Notes: generated from the sequence alone by a model not told the origin. A stretch of 51,104 nt of DNA from Opitutia bacterium (GCA_009928955.1 SABN01000009.1:1-51104), one strand, 5' to 3'. Positions 1 to 9,070 are shown, counted from the first letter of the stretch. Made by a program: numbers and translations.

Positions 1-380
1 TCGATGTCGCGCAGGAAGTCCCAGGACAGGCCGAGATCCTCCATGGCCTTGGTCACGTTTTCATCGAGCTGGAGGTTGATGACGTTGTTGCCCATGGCGC
101 GGCCGATGAGGTACTCCATGGAGAGGTAGTAGGCGCGCTTGGCGCCGGTCTTGTGGTAGGTGACGGAGGTGCGGATCCATCCGTCGACGAGGTGGTCGCG
201 GATGGCGAGGGCGAGGGCGTAGTAGCGGTCGTGGTCGGTGGCGGAGAACTCGTCCTTGGCGAGGGAGTATTTGAGGTGGTGGAGGAAGCTGTTCTTGATT
301 CCCTCGACGGAGCTGATCTGCTGGCCGTCGCCGGAGGAAGCCGGGGCCGGGGTCGTCGTCTGTTTTCCGTTGGGGCTCAT
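1..380 (-). CDS. glgP: Glycogen/starch phosphorylase, N-terminal part (runs off the window)
   Basis: Only the first ~126 codons are present; the gene continues beyond base 1. The translation contains the family N-terminal block (YYLSMEYLIGRAMGNNVINL), which marks GT35 glycogen/maltodextrin phosphorylases. These release glucose-1-phosphate from alpha-1,4-glucans in the cytoplasm using pyridoxal phosphate; the PLP lysine lies in the missing C-terminal half. The ATG at 380 is chosen because AGGAG lies about 8 bases upstream. A weak candidate promoter is TTGACC (460-465) and TAGCAT (436-441) with an 18-base spacer. It is divergent from the glycosyltransferase locus. Confidence 0.9.
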   Translation of the reverse strand, partial: MSPNGKQTTTPAPASSGDGQQISSVEGIKNSFLHHLKYSLAKDEFSATDHDRYYALALAIRDHLVDGWIRTSVTYHKTGAKRAYYLSMEYLIGRAMGNNVINLQLDENVTKAMEDLGLSWDFLRDI

Positions 381-544
381 ATGCGCATCTCCTGTGAGCG
401 GTCTCCTCGTCCACCGGGGGTAGACCGTTTCGCGCATGCTAGGGGTTCCCCCCCCGCGCGGTCAAGGAAACAAAGGGGGGGCAAGCGGGGGATGCGCGCT
501 TTCAGGCGTGCATCCGGGGCAGGAGCCGGATATGGTGTGCGGGC

Positions 545-1483
545 ATGAGCGAACCGTTGGTCAGTGTGATTGTGGGGGTGTACAACAAGGAGCGCTTTGT
601 CGGCGACTGTTTGCGCAGCGTGCTGGCGCAAAACTTCGGGGACTTCGAGCTGATCGTGGTGGATGACGCCTCCACCGATGAGAGCGCACAGTTGATCCAG
701 ACCCTGCGGGATCCGCGGATCCGGTTCGTGCAGAGGTCTGTGAACAGCGGATTGCCAGCGGTTCCCCGAAACGAAGGGATTCGGATGGCGCGCGGCGAAT
801 ATCTGGCGTTCTTGGATGGCGACGACGCCTGGATGCCGGAGAAGCTGGAGAAGCAGGTGTCCCACATGGGGGCCCATCCGGAACATCCGCTCACGCACAC
901 GCTCTGCCAAGTCATGGATGACGAGGGGCGGTTCCTGCGTCTTCGGCATGGGCCGGAACAGCTGCCTTCGGGCGATTGCTTGGAGCGGCTGCTGGAACAT
1001 TGCTGGATCAGCATCAGCTCCGTCATGGTCCGGAAGGAGCTGGTGGGGCAGATCGGCGGGTTCGATGAGAGTCCCGCGCTCAAGGCGAGGGAGGATTACG
1101 ACTGGTTGCTCCGGGCGTCGGCGGCCGCCCGCTTCGGGATGATTCCCGAGTGTCTGGCCTCGTATCGGGCGTGTCCGGACAGCATCAGCCAGGCGGCGGG
1201 CAATTGGCGGTCCACGCCGCGGGACTACCTGTCCCATCGGGATGCCTTGCGGAACATCGACCGATGGGGTGGGAGGATTGGCCGGGGCAAGCTGGAGGGG
1301 ATCCTGCTGGGCGCGGCGGAGGAGAACGCCTATTTCTGGAGAGAGCGTGGGGAGCATAGGAAATCGGCGTGGTTCGCTTGGGAGATGGTGAGGTTGTCGC
1401 CGGGGTCGTTCCGGGGGTGGAAGCAACTGGTCGCGGCGGGGCTGCGGAGGCGATCGCGCGTGAAGGAGGCCGCTGGCGCTTGA
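545..1483 (+). CDS. Glycosyltransferase family 2 (copy 1)
   Basis: 312-residue GT-A fold transferase. The N-terminal nucleotide-sugar half reads VSVIVGVYNKE (6-16), VDDASTD (39-45) and the metal-binding DGDD (91-94). The C-terminal half continues through a FDESPALKAREDYDWLLRA acceptor-side block, where ED is the usual catalytic-base position of the family. No membrane segment is seen, so it is probably a cytosolic or peripheral enzyme adding a sugar to a lipid-linked or surface glycan. It is a close paralogue of the gene at 4558-5454 and the two bracket a GT4 and a polytopic GT. Donor and acceptor cannot be told from sequence. Confidence 0.9.
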   Translation: MSEPLVSVIVGVYNKERFVGDCLRSVLAQNFGDFELIVVDDASTDESAQLIQTLRDPRIRFVQRSVNSGLPAVPRNEGIRMARGEYLAFLDGDDAWMPEKLEKQVSHMGAHPEHPLTHTLCQVMDDEGRFLRLRHGPEQLPSGDCLERLLEHCWISISSVMVRKELVGQIGGFDESPALKAREDYDWLLRASAAARFGMIPECLASYRACPDSISQAAGNWRSTPRDYLSHRDALRNIDRWGGRIGRGKLEGILLGAAEENAYFWRERGEHRKSAWFAWEMVRLSPGSFRGWKQLVAAGLRRRSRVKEAAGA

Positions 1484-1641
1484 CTCGCCGTTCGCAATCT
1501 GGAAGCCTCGACGGGATGGAAATGGAGATGACAGGAGATCGCGGAAGGGCCAGGATGTGGGGTGGCGGATCGGGGCGTTCGCCGCGCCTTCGGGTGAAGC
1601 GCTTCCCGATCTTCCGATAGCGGAAAAGGACGAGCGGAAAC

Positions 1642-2880
1642 ATGCGCATCGCCTATCTTTGCGGGTCTTTTCTAACCTCCCGGGGCGGGGCGGAGCTGTA
1701 TGTGCATCGCTTGGCCGGGGAACTCGCCCGTCTGGGCCATGAGCTGACGGTCATCAGCGCCGAAGGTCCCTTGGAGCCTCTTCCCGGTTCCCCGTACCGG
1801 GTGGTGGCGTTGCGGCGAAATCGGCGCCGCGAGCGGATGGCCCAAGGCTTGCTGGCGTTGGAAAAGGTGCGCGGGTGCTATCGGCTTGCGCAGTGGCTGT
1901 TCCGAAGCGGATCTCTTCGCCTGCTCGCGCCCGGTCCCTGTTGCCCGGCCTTGGAGAAAAAGGGGTTTCTTGCGGAATTCGATGTCGTGGTTTTGGTCCG
2001 CGGGGGATCGGCGTGGCCCGTGCAGCTCCGGCGCGTGATGGCGCATCGATCGGACAAGCTGACGGTCGCGGTGCCGCTGTTGCATGTCCGGGAAAGCGGA
2101 TCGATCTTTCCCGTGCTTCGGCGCCTGTACGCCTCCTACGATCTGGTCATCGCCCTTTCGGAATGCGAGTCGGTATGGATGAAAGAGCAGGGATGGGGCG
2201 GGGAGCGGATCCTGGCCGTGGGCGCCGGGTCCGACGAGCCGGCCCTTCCGGCGAAGCGGGGAGATTTCCGGAAGCGGCATGGTCTCCCATCTCAGGCCCC
2301 GCTGGTGGCTTTTGTCGCCCGCAAGATCTACAACAAGGGTGTCCAGCACTTGGTCGAGGCTATGGATCTCGTCTGGGATCGCGAACCGCAAGCCCGGCTG
2401 GCGCTGTTGGGCTTTTCGCACAATTCGCCCGGCTGGATTCCGGGACTCATCGGGAAGCTGCGCCATCCGGCGGAGGGGCGGATCCTCAATTTAGATGACG
2501 TGAGCGAATCGGAACGCGAGCAGGCCTTGGAGGATTGCGACGTCTTTTGCATGCCGTCCATCGGCGATTCCTTTGGCATCGCCTATCTGGACGCCTGGCG
2601 GCACCGCAAGCCGGTGATTGGCTGCCGCGGATGCAGTTCCGAATCCATCATCGCGCATGGGCGGACGGGCTTGCTGGTCGAATTCGGGAACGTCGGCGAG
2701 ATCGCCGCGGCGATCGAGACCTTGCTGTCCGACGAGGCCGCCCGGACCGCCATGGGGGAAGCGGGATTCCTGGAGTGGAGGCAGAAGGGGACCTGGGAGT
2801 TGATTGCGCGCAAGACGGAATCGGTTTTCCGGGAGCGCCTGCCGGCGAAAAATCGCGGTGGCGGGGAGGGGGGCCGATGA
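1642..2880 (+). CDS. Glycosyltransferase family 4 (GT-B fold)
   Basis: 412 residues. The N-terminal acceptor domain carries the GT4 signature RGGAELYVHRLAGELARLGHE near residues 14-34. The C-terminal donor domain has VARKIYNKGVQHLVEAM and DVFCMPSIGDSFGIAYLDAW. The usual E-x7-E donor motif is here D-x7-D (both glutamates replaced by aspartate), which is unusual but conservative. AAGGA lies about 11 bases before the ATG. The stop overlaps the next start (ATGA), so the genes are translationally coupled. It probably adds a hexose during synthesis of a surface polysaccharide or glycolipid; specificity is unknown. The 158 bases upstream (1484-1641) show no feature I can name. Confidence 0.88.
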   Translation: MRIAYLCGSFLTSRGGAELYVHRLAGELARLGHELTVISAEGPLEPLPGSPYRVVALRRNRRRERMAQGLLALEKVRGCYRLAQWLFRSGSLRLLAPGPCCPALEKKGFLAEFDVVVLVRGGSAWPVQLRRVMAHRSDKLTVAVPLLHVRESGSIFPVLRRLYASYDLVIALSECESVWMKEQGWGGERILAVGAGSDEPALPAKRGDFRKRHGLPSQAPLVAFVARKIYNKGVQHLVEAMDLVWDREPQARLALLGFSHNSPGWIPGLIGKLRHPAEGRILNLDDVSESEREQALEDCDVFCMPSIGDSFGIAYLDAWRHRKPVIGCRGCSSESIIAHGRTGLLVEFGNVGEIAAAIETLLSDEAARTAMGEAGFLEWRQKGTWELIARKTESVFRERLPAKNRGGGEGGR

Positions 2881-4544
2881 GCGGGGAACCAACTCCAATG
2901 GAGGGACGGCGCTACCGGGCGGCGATGATCTTCTGCGGCCTTCTCCTGCTGCCTTCCGTGGTTTGGCTTTGGCGGGATTGCCATGTGTGGGATTGGGACC
3001 CGGCGGAGTACGGCTATCTGGCGATCGACCTGTGGAGATCCTTGTGGACGTCGCCGCGATTGTGGCCCTGGATGTTTTTCCACGCGGTGGGGCCCAAGGC
3101 GCCGACGCTGATCTGGATCGCGCAGTTTTCCTTGCCGTTGCGGCACGTGTTCGGGTCGGCCGAGCCGGTGTTCCATCTGATCAATTTGGCGTTCCAATGG
3201 GGATCGCTGTTCTTGCTGTGGCGGTGCGCGGACCGGGTGGCGGGCAAGAAGTGGGTGGCTTATGCGATGTGCATCGGGTTGGCGGGAATGCCGTTGTTTG
3301 TCGGGATGAGCCAGGATTTCCTCACCGAGCCCATGCAATTGTTCGCGGTGCTGTTCATCTGGTTCATCGCGGTGTCGGGAAAGGCGTGGCCGGCATCGAA
3401 GCTGGCGGCGTTTTTGCTGTGGGGCGGGGCGTTTGCGCTCGGAGCCAAGGCCTCGACGCCGGTCTACTGCGTGGTTCCGGGCGCCTATGCCCTTTATCTG
3501 CTGGGGCGAAGCATCCGGGTCCGCCACTGGGGGCTGAACGGCTGGAATGGCGCGGGCCTCGCGACGGGGGGGCTCCATCTGGCCGTGTTGGCCGGATGGT
3601 ATGTGCTCAACCGGGGCGACGCGGTGCAAAAAATGGTGGATGCGTCCGTGGGCGAGGCCGCCTACAGCTTTGGATACAAGGACACGTTCCTCAACAAGCT
3701 GGCGTATTGGGGGGGGGCGCTGGGGCGGTCGATGACGCTGGAGGCCATGGCGCCCTTGTTGATTCTTCTCGTCGTGGCGCTGGTGGCGTCCCTCGCCTGG
3801 AGGGCCCGGAAAAGCGGCGCGGTCGAGTGGCGGCGTCTGCCGGGGCGGGAAGTCGCGCTGGCGGGGCTGCAGGTGGGGGTGGTTTTGACCGTGCTGTCCT
3901 TGAACATCAGCACGCCCATCCGCTATGTCTATGCGCTCCTTCCGTCGGTGTTGCTGCTGGTTGCGCCTTTGCCGGGGTTGCTGGACGGGGTTGGGCCGAG
4001 GCGATGGGCGTTGTCCGGCCTCGGGCTTTGGTTCGCGGGAAGCCAGTTGCTGCTGATGGGATGGGTGCCCGCCGCCGAAGTCCAAAACGCCCGGCACTGG
4101 CGGAGTCCGGAAAGGGATCCGGCCCGGATCCGCCAGATTGAACAGGTGATCCAATGGTTGAACACTCCGGAATACGATGGCCGGCATCATCTTTGCGGCG
4201 CGGATTTCAGCTGGCTCAACGGCAGCACGTTGAACTATTACGCCGCGCTGGATTCGCTGGATTCAGGGCAGCGGACCCGGTTCGGGCGCCTGGGCGGTTT
4301 TGTCACGGAGGTGGAGCCGGCCTGGGAGCGGGTCCATGGGCAATTGGGCTTCTACGTCGCGGCTTCCGATCCCCTGATGGCGGCCCGCGCGGATGTCTTC
4401 GGCCAGGTTTCCCGGGAAATCCTGGGGCGCATCCAGAAGGATCCGCGGTTCGCGCGGGAGGTGCGCGCCGAGTTGCCGGAGATCGTCCTGTACCGCAACG
4501 TCCTCTTGGAGGAACCGGGGAGCGAAGGGGGGCAGCGGCCATGA
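2877..4544 (+). CDS. Polytopic membrane glycosyltransferase, GT39/ArnT-like
   Basis: 555 residues starting at the ATG that overlaps the GT4 stop (ATGA). The open frame extends further upstream, but that part lies inside the GT4 gene and is not credible. One N-terminal membrane helix is followed by a loop with WDWDPAEYGYLAIDLW. This resembles the acidic first-loop motif of GT-C enzymes (protein mannosyl- and ArnT-type transferases using polyprenyl-phosphate sugars). About ten hydrophobic segments follow to residue ~390, then a soluble C-terminal region. Placed between two GT2 genes, it likely transfers a sugar at the periplasmic face using product of a neighbouring GT2. That functional link is inference. 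Confidence 0.72.
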   Translation: MSGEPTPMEGRRYRAAMIFCGLLLLPSVVWLWRDCHVWDWDPAEYGYLAIDLWRSLWTSPRLWPWMFFHAVGPKAPTLIWIAQFSLPLRHVFGSAEPVFHLINLAFQWGSLFLLWRCADRVAGKKWVAYAMCIGLAGMPLFVGMSQDFLTEPMQLFAVLFIWFIAVSGKAWPASKLAAFLLWGGAFALGAKASTPVYCVVPGAYALYLLGRSIRVRHWGLNGWNGAGLATGGLHLAVLAGWYVLNRGDAVQKMVDASVGEAAYSFGYKDTFLNKLAYWGGALGRSMTLEAMAPLLILLVVALVASLAWRARKSGAVEWRRLPGREVALAGLQVGVVLTVLSLNISTPIRYVYALLPSVLLLVAPLPGLLDGVGPRRWALSGLGLWFAGSQLLLMGWVPAAEVQNARHWRSPERDPARIRQIEQVIQWLNTPEYDGRHHLCGADFSWLNGSTLNYYAALDSLDSGQRTRFGRLGGFVTEVEPAWERVHGQLGFYVAASDPLMAARADVFGQVSREILGRIQKDPRFAREVRAELPEIVLYRNVLLEEPGSEGGQRP

Positions 4545-4557
4545 TCCGGGTGAAAGC

Positions 4558-5454
4558 ATGAATGCGCCGATGGTCAGCGTGATCGTGGGGGTGTACAACA
4601 AGGAGCGGCATGTCGGGGAATGCCTGCGGAGCGTGCTGGCGCAGACCTGGCGGGACTTCGAGCTGATCGTGGTGGAGGATTGCTCGCCGGATGGAAGCCT
4701 CGCCGTGATCCAAGGGTTTCCGGATCCCCGGATCCGGTTGGTCCGGCGGGAGGTGAACAGCGGGTTGCCGGCGGTGCCGCGGAACCAGGCGGTCGGGATG
4801 GCCCGCGGCAAGTACCTCGCGTTTTTGGATGCCGACGACGTTTGGGCGCCGGACAAGCTGGAGAAGCAGGTGGCGTTCATGGAGGCGCATCCCGAGTTTC
4901 CCTTGACGCACACCCGGTGCATGGTCGTGGACGACGACGGCAAGGAGCTGTATCTGCGGAACCATGGGCGATACCCGCTGGACGGCGATTGCTTCGCCGC
5001 GTTGATGCGGAAATGCTTCATCTGCACCAGCACGGTGATGTTGCGCCGGGATCTGGCGGCGCAGGTCGGCGGATTTTCCGAGGAGCAGCGCTTCCGGTGC
5101 GGCGAGGATTGGGAGTTCTTCCTGCGCTGCGCAAAAGGGGCGTTCTTCGGGATGCCCGATGGCGTCTTGGCGAAATACCGCTGGAGTTCCGACTCGGTCT
5201 ACCACCATCCGGACAGCTGGAACTCGGCTTCCTGCCGGGTGTTTCTGGGACGGCCCGACCTGTGGAAAGACAAATTGAGTGAATCCGCGGTGCGGGGGAT
5301 GGCGTTCGAGGAGGCGGAGGAAAGCGCCTATTATTGGAGACGGCAGGCGAAGTTCGGAAGGGCCGCCTGGTTCGCATGGCAGATGATCCGCCTGAATCCG
5401 GCCGCATCCGGAGGATGGCGGCAATGGCTGGCTTCCGGACTGCGAAGGCCCTAG
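4558..5454 (+). CDS. Glycosyltransferase family 2 (copy 2)
   Basis: 298 residues. The first 100 residues align without gaps to the GT2 at 545: VSVIVGVYNKER, CLRSVLAQ, DFELIVV, VNSGLPAVPRN and FLDADD (89-94) recur at the same positions. The C-terminal halves diverge more (GEDWEFFLRC here), suggesting duplication followed by change in acceptor choice. The ATG at 4558 is chosen because the open frame before it overlaps the preceding gene and the alignment with copy 1 begins there. It ends 13 bases before the yejB-like start. Confidence 0.88.
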   Translation: MNAPMVSVIVGVYNKERHVGECLRSVLAQTWRDFELIVVEDCSPDGSLAVIQGFPDPRIRLVRREVNSGLPAVPRNQAVGMARGKYLAFLDADDVWAPDKLEKQVAFMEAHPEFPLTHTRCMVVDDDGKELYLRNHGRYPLDGDCFAALMRKCFICTSTVMLRRDLAAQVGGFSEEQRFRCGEDWEFFLRCAKGAFFGMPDGVLAKYRWSSDSVYHHPDSWNSASCRVFLGRPDLWKDKLSESAVRGMAFEEAEESAYYWRRQAKFGRAAWFAWQMIRLNPAASGGWRQWLASGLRRP

Positions 5455-5467
5455 GGACCCGGCATCC

Positions 5468-6505
5468 ATGGAACGGCTCGATTATTTTCTTCGGCGGTTG
5501 ATGCTGATGGTGCCGACCTTCATCGGGATCACCTTCGTGTGCTTCGCGCTGTGCCAAGCGGTGCCGGGCGGGCCGGTGGAGCAGGCGCTGGCGAAGATGC
5601 GGGGGATGGGCGCGGCGGAGGCGGGCCGCAGCCCGCACGCGGGCGCGTCGGTCTCGCCGGAGCAGCGCCAGGCGCTGGAGGCGCATTTCGGCTTCGACCA
5701 GCCGCTCCTGCGGCGCTACTGGACGTGGCTGGCGAAAGACCGGATGGGGCTGGCGGCGCGGTCGTACAAGTATCCCAACAAGACGGTCGGGCGGCTCATC
5801 CGCGAGCGGTTCTCCATCTCGCTGGTGTTTGGAATCTCGGGGTTCGCGCTGACGTATCTGATCTGCATCCCGCTGGGGATCGCGAAGGCGCTGCGGCACG
5901 GGAGCGCGTTCGACGCGGTCAGCAGCATCGTGGTGTTCATCGGCTACGCGATCCCGGCGTTCGCGTTCGGCATGTTGCTGAAGATGCTGCTGGCGGGGAC
6001 GGGCGAGGGCTTCTGGGACGTCCTGCCGGCGGCGGGGGTGACGTCGGTGAACTACGAGATGCTGACGCGCTGGGGCAAGCTGAAGGATCTGGCGGCGCAT
6101 TTCGTGCTGCCGGTGTCGTGCTACGTGATCGGCAACTTCGCGGTGCTGACGCTGCTGATGAAGAACTCGCTGCTGGAGCAGATCGGGCAGGACTACGTGC
6201 GCACGGTGCTGGCGAAGGGCGGAAGCCTGCGGCGCGCGGTCTGGCTCCACGCCTTCCGGAACGCGCTGATCCCCATCGCGACGGGGTTCGGCGGCGTGCT
6301 GGGGATCCTGTTCGCGGGTTCGGTGCTGATCGAGAAGGTGTTCGAAATCCCGGGGATGGGGCGGCTGAGCCTCGACGCGATCATGAGCCGCGACTACATG
6401 GTGTTCATGGGCATCCTGGCGGTGACGTCGGTGCTGGGGCTGCTGGGGCGCTTGCTCTCCGACGCGTGCTATCTGTGGATCGATCCGCGAATCCAGTTCG
6501 ATTAA
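5468..6505 (+). CDS. yejB: ABC transporter permease, YejB type
   Basis: 345 residues, six predicted membrane helices, the DppB/OppB/YejB permease fold. The N-terminus FLRRLMLMVPTFIGITFVCFALCQAVPGG matches YejB layout. The EAA cytoplasmic loop that contacts the ATPase reads VRTVLAKGGSLRRAVWLHAFRNALIPI. YejB pairs with YejE in an importer of oligopeptides or peptide-nucleotides (microcin C in E. coli). The next gene is yejE-like; neither the binding protein YejA nor the ATPase YejF lies in the window, so they must be elsewhere. Between the two permease genes sits a dispersed inverted repeat. Confidence 0.88.
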   Translation: MERLDYFLRRLMLMVPTFIGITFVCFALCQAVPGGPVEQALAKMRGMGAAEAGRSPHAGASVSPEQRQALEAHFGFDQPLLRRYWTWLAKDRMGLAARSYKYPNKTVGRLIRERFSISLVFGISGFALTYLICIPLGIAKALRHGSAFDAVSSIVVFIGYAIPAFAFGMLLKMLLAGTGEGFWDVLPAAGVTSVNYEMLTRWGKLKDLAAHFVLPVSCYVIGNFAVLTLLMKNSLLEQIGQDYVRTVLAKGGSLRRAVWLHAFRNALIPIATGFGGVLGILFAGSVLIEKVFEIPGMGRLSLDAIMSRDYMVFMGILAVTSVLGLLGRLLSDACYLWIDPRIQFD

Positions 6506-6514
6506 ACCGCCAAA

Positions 6515-6616
6515 GAGAAAACTACGAAAAACGCGAACGACGCGAAAAGAAGACCACGATTTATGATTTCAAGCAGATTATATTTCGCGATTTTCGCGTC
6601 TTTCGTAGTTTCTTTC
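6515..6616. repeat. Imperfect inverted repeat between yejB and yejE
   Basis: The left arm is 6515-6547 and the right arm 6583-6616. The arms share AAACTACGAAA, ACGCGAA and CGCGAAA blocks in inverted order around an AT-richer centre. Base composition is quite unlike the surrounding GC-rich coding DNA. Conceptual translations read like the low-complexity 'KTTKDAKIAK / FASFAFFVVF' peptides known as artefacts of dispersed non-coding repeats in many environmental genomes. The right arm stops 4 bases before the yejE start, so it could form a large mRNA hairpin there. Confidence 0.8.
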
Positions 6617-6620
6617 TGAA

Positions 6621-8117
6621 ATGGCTTTGAAGTTTTCCATCCTAAAATGGCATCCGGTGACGCGGCAGCGGTGGGCGCGGTTCCGGGGCATGCGGCGCGG
6701 CTGGTGGACGTTCTGGATCTTGGCGGGCGCGTACGGGCTGAGCCTGGGCTCGGAATGGCTCGCGAACGACCGGCCGCTGTGCATCCGGTTCGCGGGGAAG
6801 ACCTTTTTCCCGGTGGTGAAGTTCTATCCGGAGGATGTCTTCGCGAATAATGGCCGGATGACGCGGCCGGATTACCGGGCGCTGGCGTCCGGCGAGGCGT
6901 TCGCGCCGGCAAGCGGCAATTGGATGATCTGGCCGCCGATTCCATACGGGCCGCTGGAAAGCCTGACGCCGGCGGACATCGCATTGCCCGACACGGTGAC
7001 GGTGACGGCGACGCCGGAGCCGCGCGTGGCTTCGGCGGACGTGGATTTATCAGACGTGGTTCGCGTGGCGGGGGACGCGGAATGGTTCGGATTGGAAGCG
7101 GGGCGCCTGGCGATGATCGGGTGGGAGTTGCCGCCCCCGATCCTCGACGGATTGGTCCTGCGGCTCGCGAATCGCGCCGCAGACGCGGTGGATGCGAAGA
7201 CGAAGGCCCCGGACGGGCGCGCGGCGTGGATTTCGCTGTCGCCCTACGCGTCCCGCGGAACGGCCCCGGCGCGGGTGCGGCTGACGTTCCGCGAGGAGCT
7301 GGCGGCGGGGGCGGCGAAGAAGGCGGTGGTGGACGAGCAGAACCCGGTGTATCCGGAGGGATTCCCGGCGCCGGGGACGGCGGGATGGGCTTTCACGACG
7401 GTGAAGGAGCAGGTGCGGTTCCCGTTCCGTCCGGTGAAAGGGCATCCGCTGGGGATCGATTCCTCGGGGCGGGACGTGGCGGCGCGGATGCTGTACGCGC
7501 TGAGGACGTCGCTGTCGTTCGGGATGCTGCTGGTGCTGGCGACGATGGCGCTGGGGTCGGCGGCGGGGGCCTTGCAGGGCTACCATGGGGGCAAGGTCGA
7601 TCTGCTGGGCCAGCGATTCATCGAGCTGTGGGAGTCGCTGCCGTTCATCTACGTGCTGATCCTGCTGGGGTCGGTGTACGGACAGAGTTTCGGGCTGCTG
7701 CTGGCGATCTACGCGGTGTTCAACTGGGTCGGCATCTCGTACTACATGCGGGCGGAATTCCTGCGCTTGCGCAAGCTGCCCTTCGTGGAGGCGGCGCGGG
7801 TGATCGGGCTGCCCGCGCGGAAGATCATTTTCCGCCACATGCTGCCGAACGCGCTGGTGCCGCTGGTGACGTTCTTTCCGTTCTCGCTGGTGGGGGCGAT
7901 CGGAGTGATGGCGGCGCTGGACTATCTGGGGTTCGGGCTGCCGCCGCCGACGCCGAGCTGGGGCGAGCTGATGTCGCAGGCGCAGGAGTTCCCGCACGCG
8001 TGGTGGCTGGTGCTGTATCCGGCGCTGGCGCTCTTTTCGGTGATGCTGGCGGGGGTGTTCGTGGGCGAGGGGCTGCGCGCGGCGTTCGATCCGCGCCCGC
8101 ACGGGCGGATGGAGTAG
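6621..8117 (+). CDS. yejE: ABC transporter permease, YejE type, with enlarged periplasmic domain
   Basis: 498 residues versus about 340 for E. coli YejE. The N-terminus (RQRWARFRGMRRGWWTFWIL, then LANDRPL and WPPIPYG) follows YejE, and the C-terminal permease core begins at GHPLGIDSSGRDVAARMLYA (about residue 273). The core includes the EAA loop FVEAARVIGLPARKIIFRHMLPNALVP. About 150 extra residues lie between WPPIPYGPLESLTP and the core, largely in the periplasmic loop after helix 1. This extra part has no motif I recognise. The ATG at 6621 has no clear ribosome site because the dispersed repeat ends just before it. A 77-base gap to the convergent tatD shows no obvious terminator. Confidence 0.86.
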   Translation: MALKFSILKWHPVTRQRWARFRGMRRGWWTFWILAGAYGLSLGSEWLANDRPLCIRFAGKTFFPVVKFYPEDVFANNGRMTRPDYRALASGEAFAPASGNWMIWPPIPYGPLESLTPADIALPDTVTVTATPEPRVASADVDLSDVVRVAGDAEWFGLEAGRLAMIGWELPPPILDGLVLRLANRAADAVDAKTKAPDGRAAWISLSPYASRGTAPARVRLTFREELAAGAAKKAVVDEQNPVYPEGFPAPGTAGWAFTTVKEQVRFPFRPVKGHPLGIDSSGRDVAARMLYALRTSLSFGMLLVLATMALGSAAGALQGYHGGKVDLLGQRFIELWESLPFIYVLILLGSVYGQSFGLLLAIYAVFNWVGISYYMRAEFLRLRKLPFVEAARVIGLPARKIIFRHMLPNALVPLVTFFPFSLVGAIGVMAALDYLGFGLPPPTPSWGELMSQAQEFPHAWWLVLYPALALFSVMLAGVFVGEGLRAAFDPRPHGRME

Positions 8118-8194
8118 GTGGCCGCGCTCCGGTTCGCGCGGGGGGGGCGTAACGGTTCGGAGCTGGGGAGCGACTGATGGGGGCGATGAGCCGA

Positions 8195-9070
8195 TCAGGT
8201 CAGGAGCTTGGCGAAAAGGCGTCTTGCGTTGGCGGTGGTTTGCGCCGCGATGTCGAGGGCCGTCGTCCCGCGCAGGTGCGCGAGGAGCTGGCCGGTCTGG
8301 GGGATGTAGGCGGGTTCGGAGAGAATCTGGCCGTCTCCGCCGGCGAGATGGGGTGTCCGACCGACGGGCAGGGTCGGGGGCAGGTCGGGGGCGTCGGATT
8401 CGAGGAGAAAATGGCCGGCGGGGACTTTCGCGGCGTTTTCGCGGGCGCGGGCGTTCTTGGGGCGGGTGAGGGTGCCGCCGAAGGAGACGTGGACGTTTTT
8501 CGCGGCGAGGGCGGGGAGGGCGTCGGCGGGGCCGGAGTAGGCGTGGATGAGGAGACCGGCGGGGTGCGGGGGCCGGTTGAGGAGGATGTCCAGCATGCGC
8601 GGCCAGGCGTCGCGGCAGTGGAGGCTGGCGGGAAGGGCGAGTTCGCAGGAAAGATCGAGCTGGGCGAGGAAGACGGCTTCGCGGTCGGCGTCGAGATCGT
8701 CGGCCATGCGGGCGTCGAGGCCGATCTCGCCGATGCCGGCGGGGCGGGTGGCGAGGAGTTCCCGGAGGTTTTCCCGCCAGCGGGAGCTGCGATTCCGGAT
8801 GAACCAAGGGTGGAGGCCGAAGGAACAGATCACAAGGCCGGGATGGGCGCCGGCCAGGGCGGCGACGGCGGGCCAGTCGGCTTCGGAGGTGGCGTCGACA
8901 TGGAGCAGGGCGAGGCCGGCGGCGCGGGCGCGGGCGAAAACCTGCGGCAGATGGGGGGCGAGGCGCGGATCTTGCAGGTGGCTGTGGGCGTCGGCCCAGA
9001 CGAGATTTTTCGTGTTCGGAAGCGGGGGGGGTGCTATGTTCACGGCTGATATGGTGAAAGGGCGGTCCAT
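8195..9070 (-). CDS. tatD: TatD family metal-dependent hydrolase/deoxyribonuclease
   Basis: 291 residues in an amidohydrolase TIM-barrel. Metal ligands are visible in order: DAHSH near the N-terminus, GEIGLD mid-sequence (Glu ligand), HCRDA, HAYSG and ESDAPDL (final Asp). This is the TatD pattern of 3'-5' DNase/quality-control nucleases in the cytoplasm. A TTG at 9079 would add three residues; the ATG at 9070 is preferred. The start region overlaps the divergent lipoprotein gene (start 9036), so promoter and coding sequence must share bases, which is unusual. Confidence 0.85.
   Translation of the reverse strand: MDRPFTISAVNIAPPPLPNTKNLVWADAHSHLQDPRLAPHLPQVFARARAAGLALLHVDATSEADWPAVAALAGAHPGLVICSFGLHPWFIRNRSSRWRENLRELLATRPAGIGEIGLDARMADDLDADREAVFLAQLDLSCELALPASLHCRDAWPRMLDILLNRPPHPAGLLIHAYSGPADALPALAAKNVHVSFGGTLTRPKNARARENAAKVPAGHFLLESDAPDLPPTLPVGRTPHLAGGDGQILSEPAYIPQTGQLLAHLRGTTALDIAAQTTANARRLFAKLLT

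Noticed and set aside
153-548. Short plus-strand frames near the window start
   Set aside because: They are antisense to glycogen phosphorylase or lie in the GC-rich gap and show no family motif.
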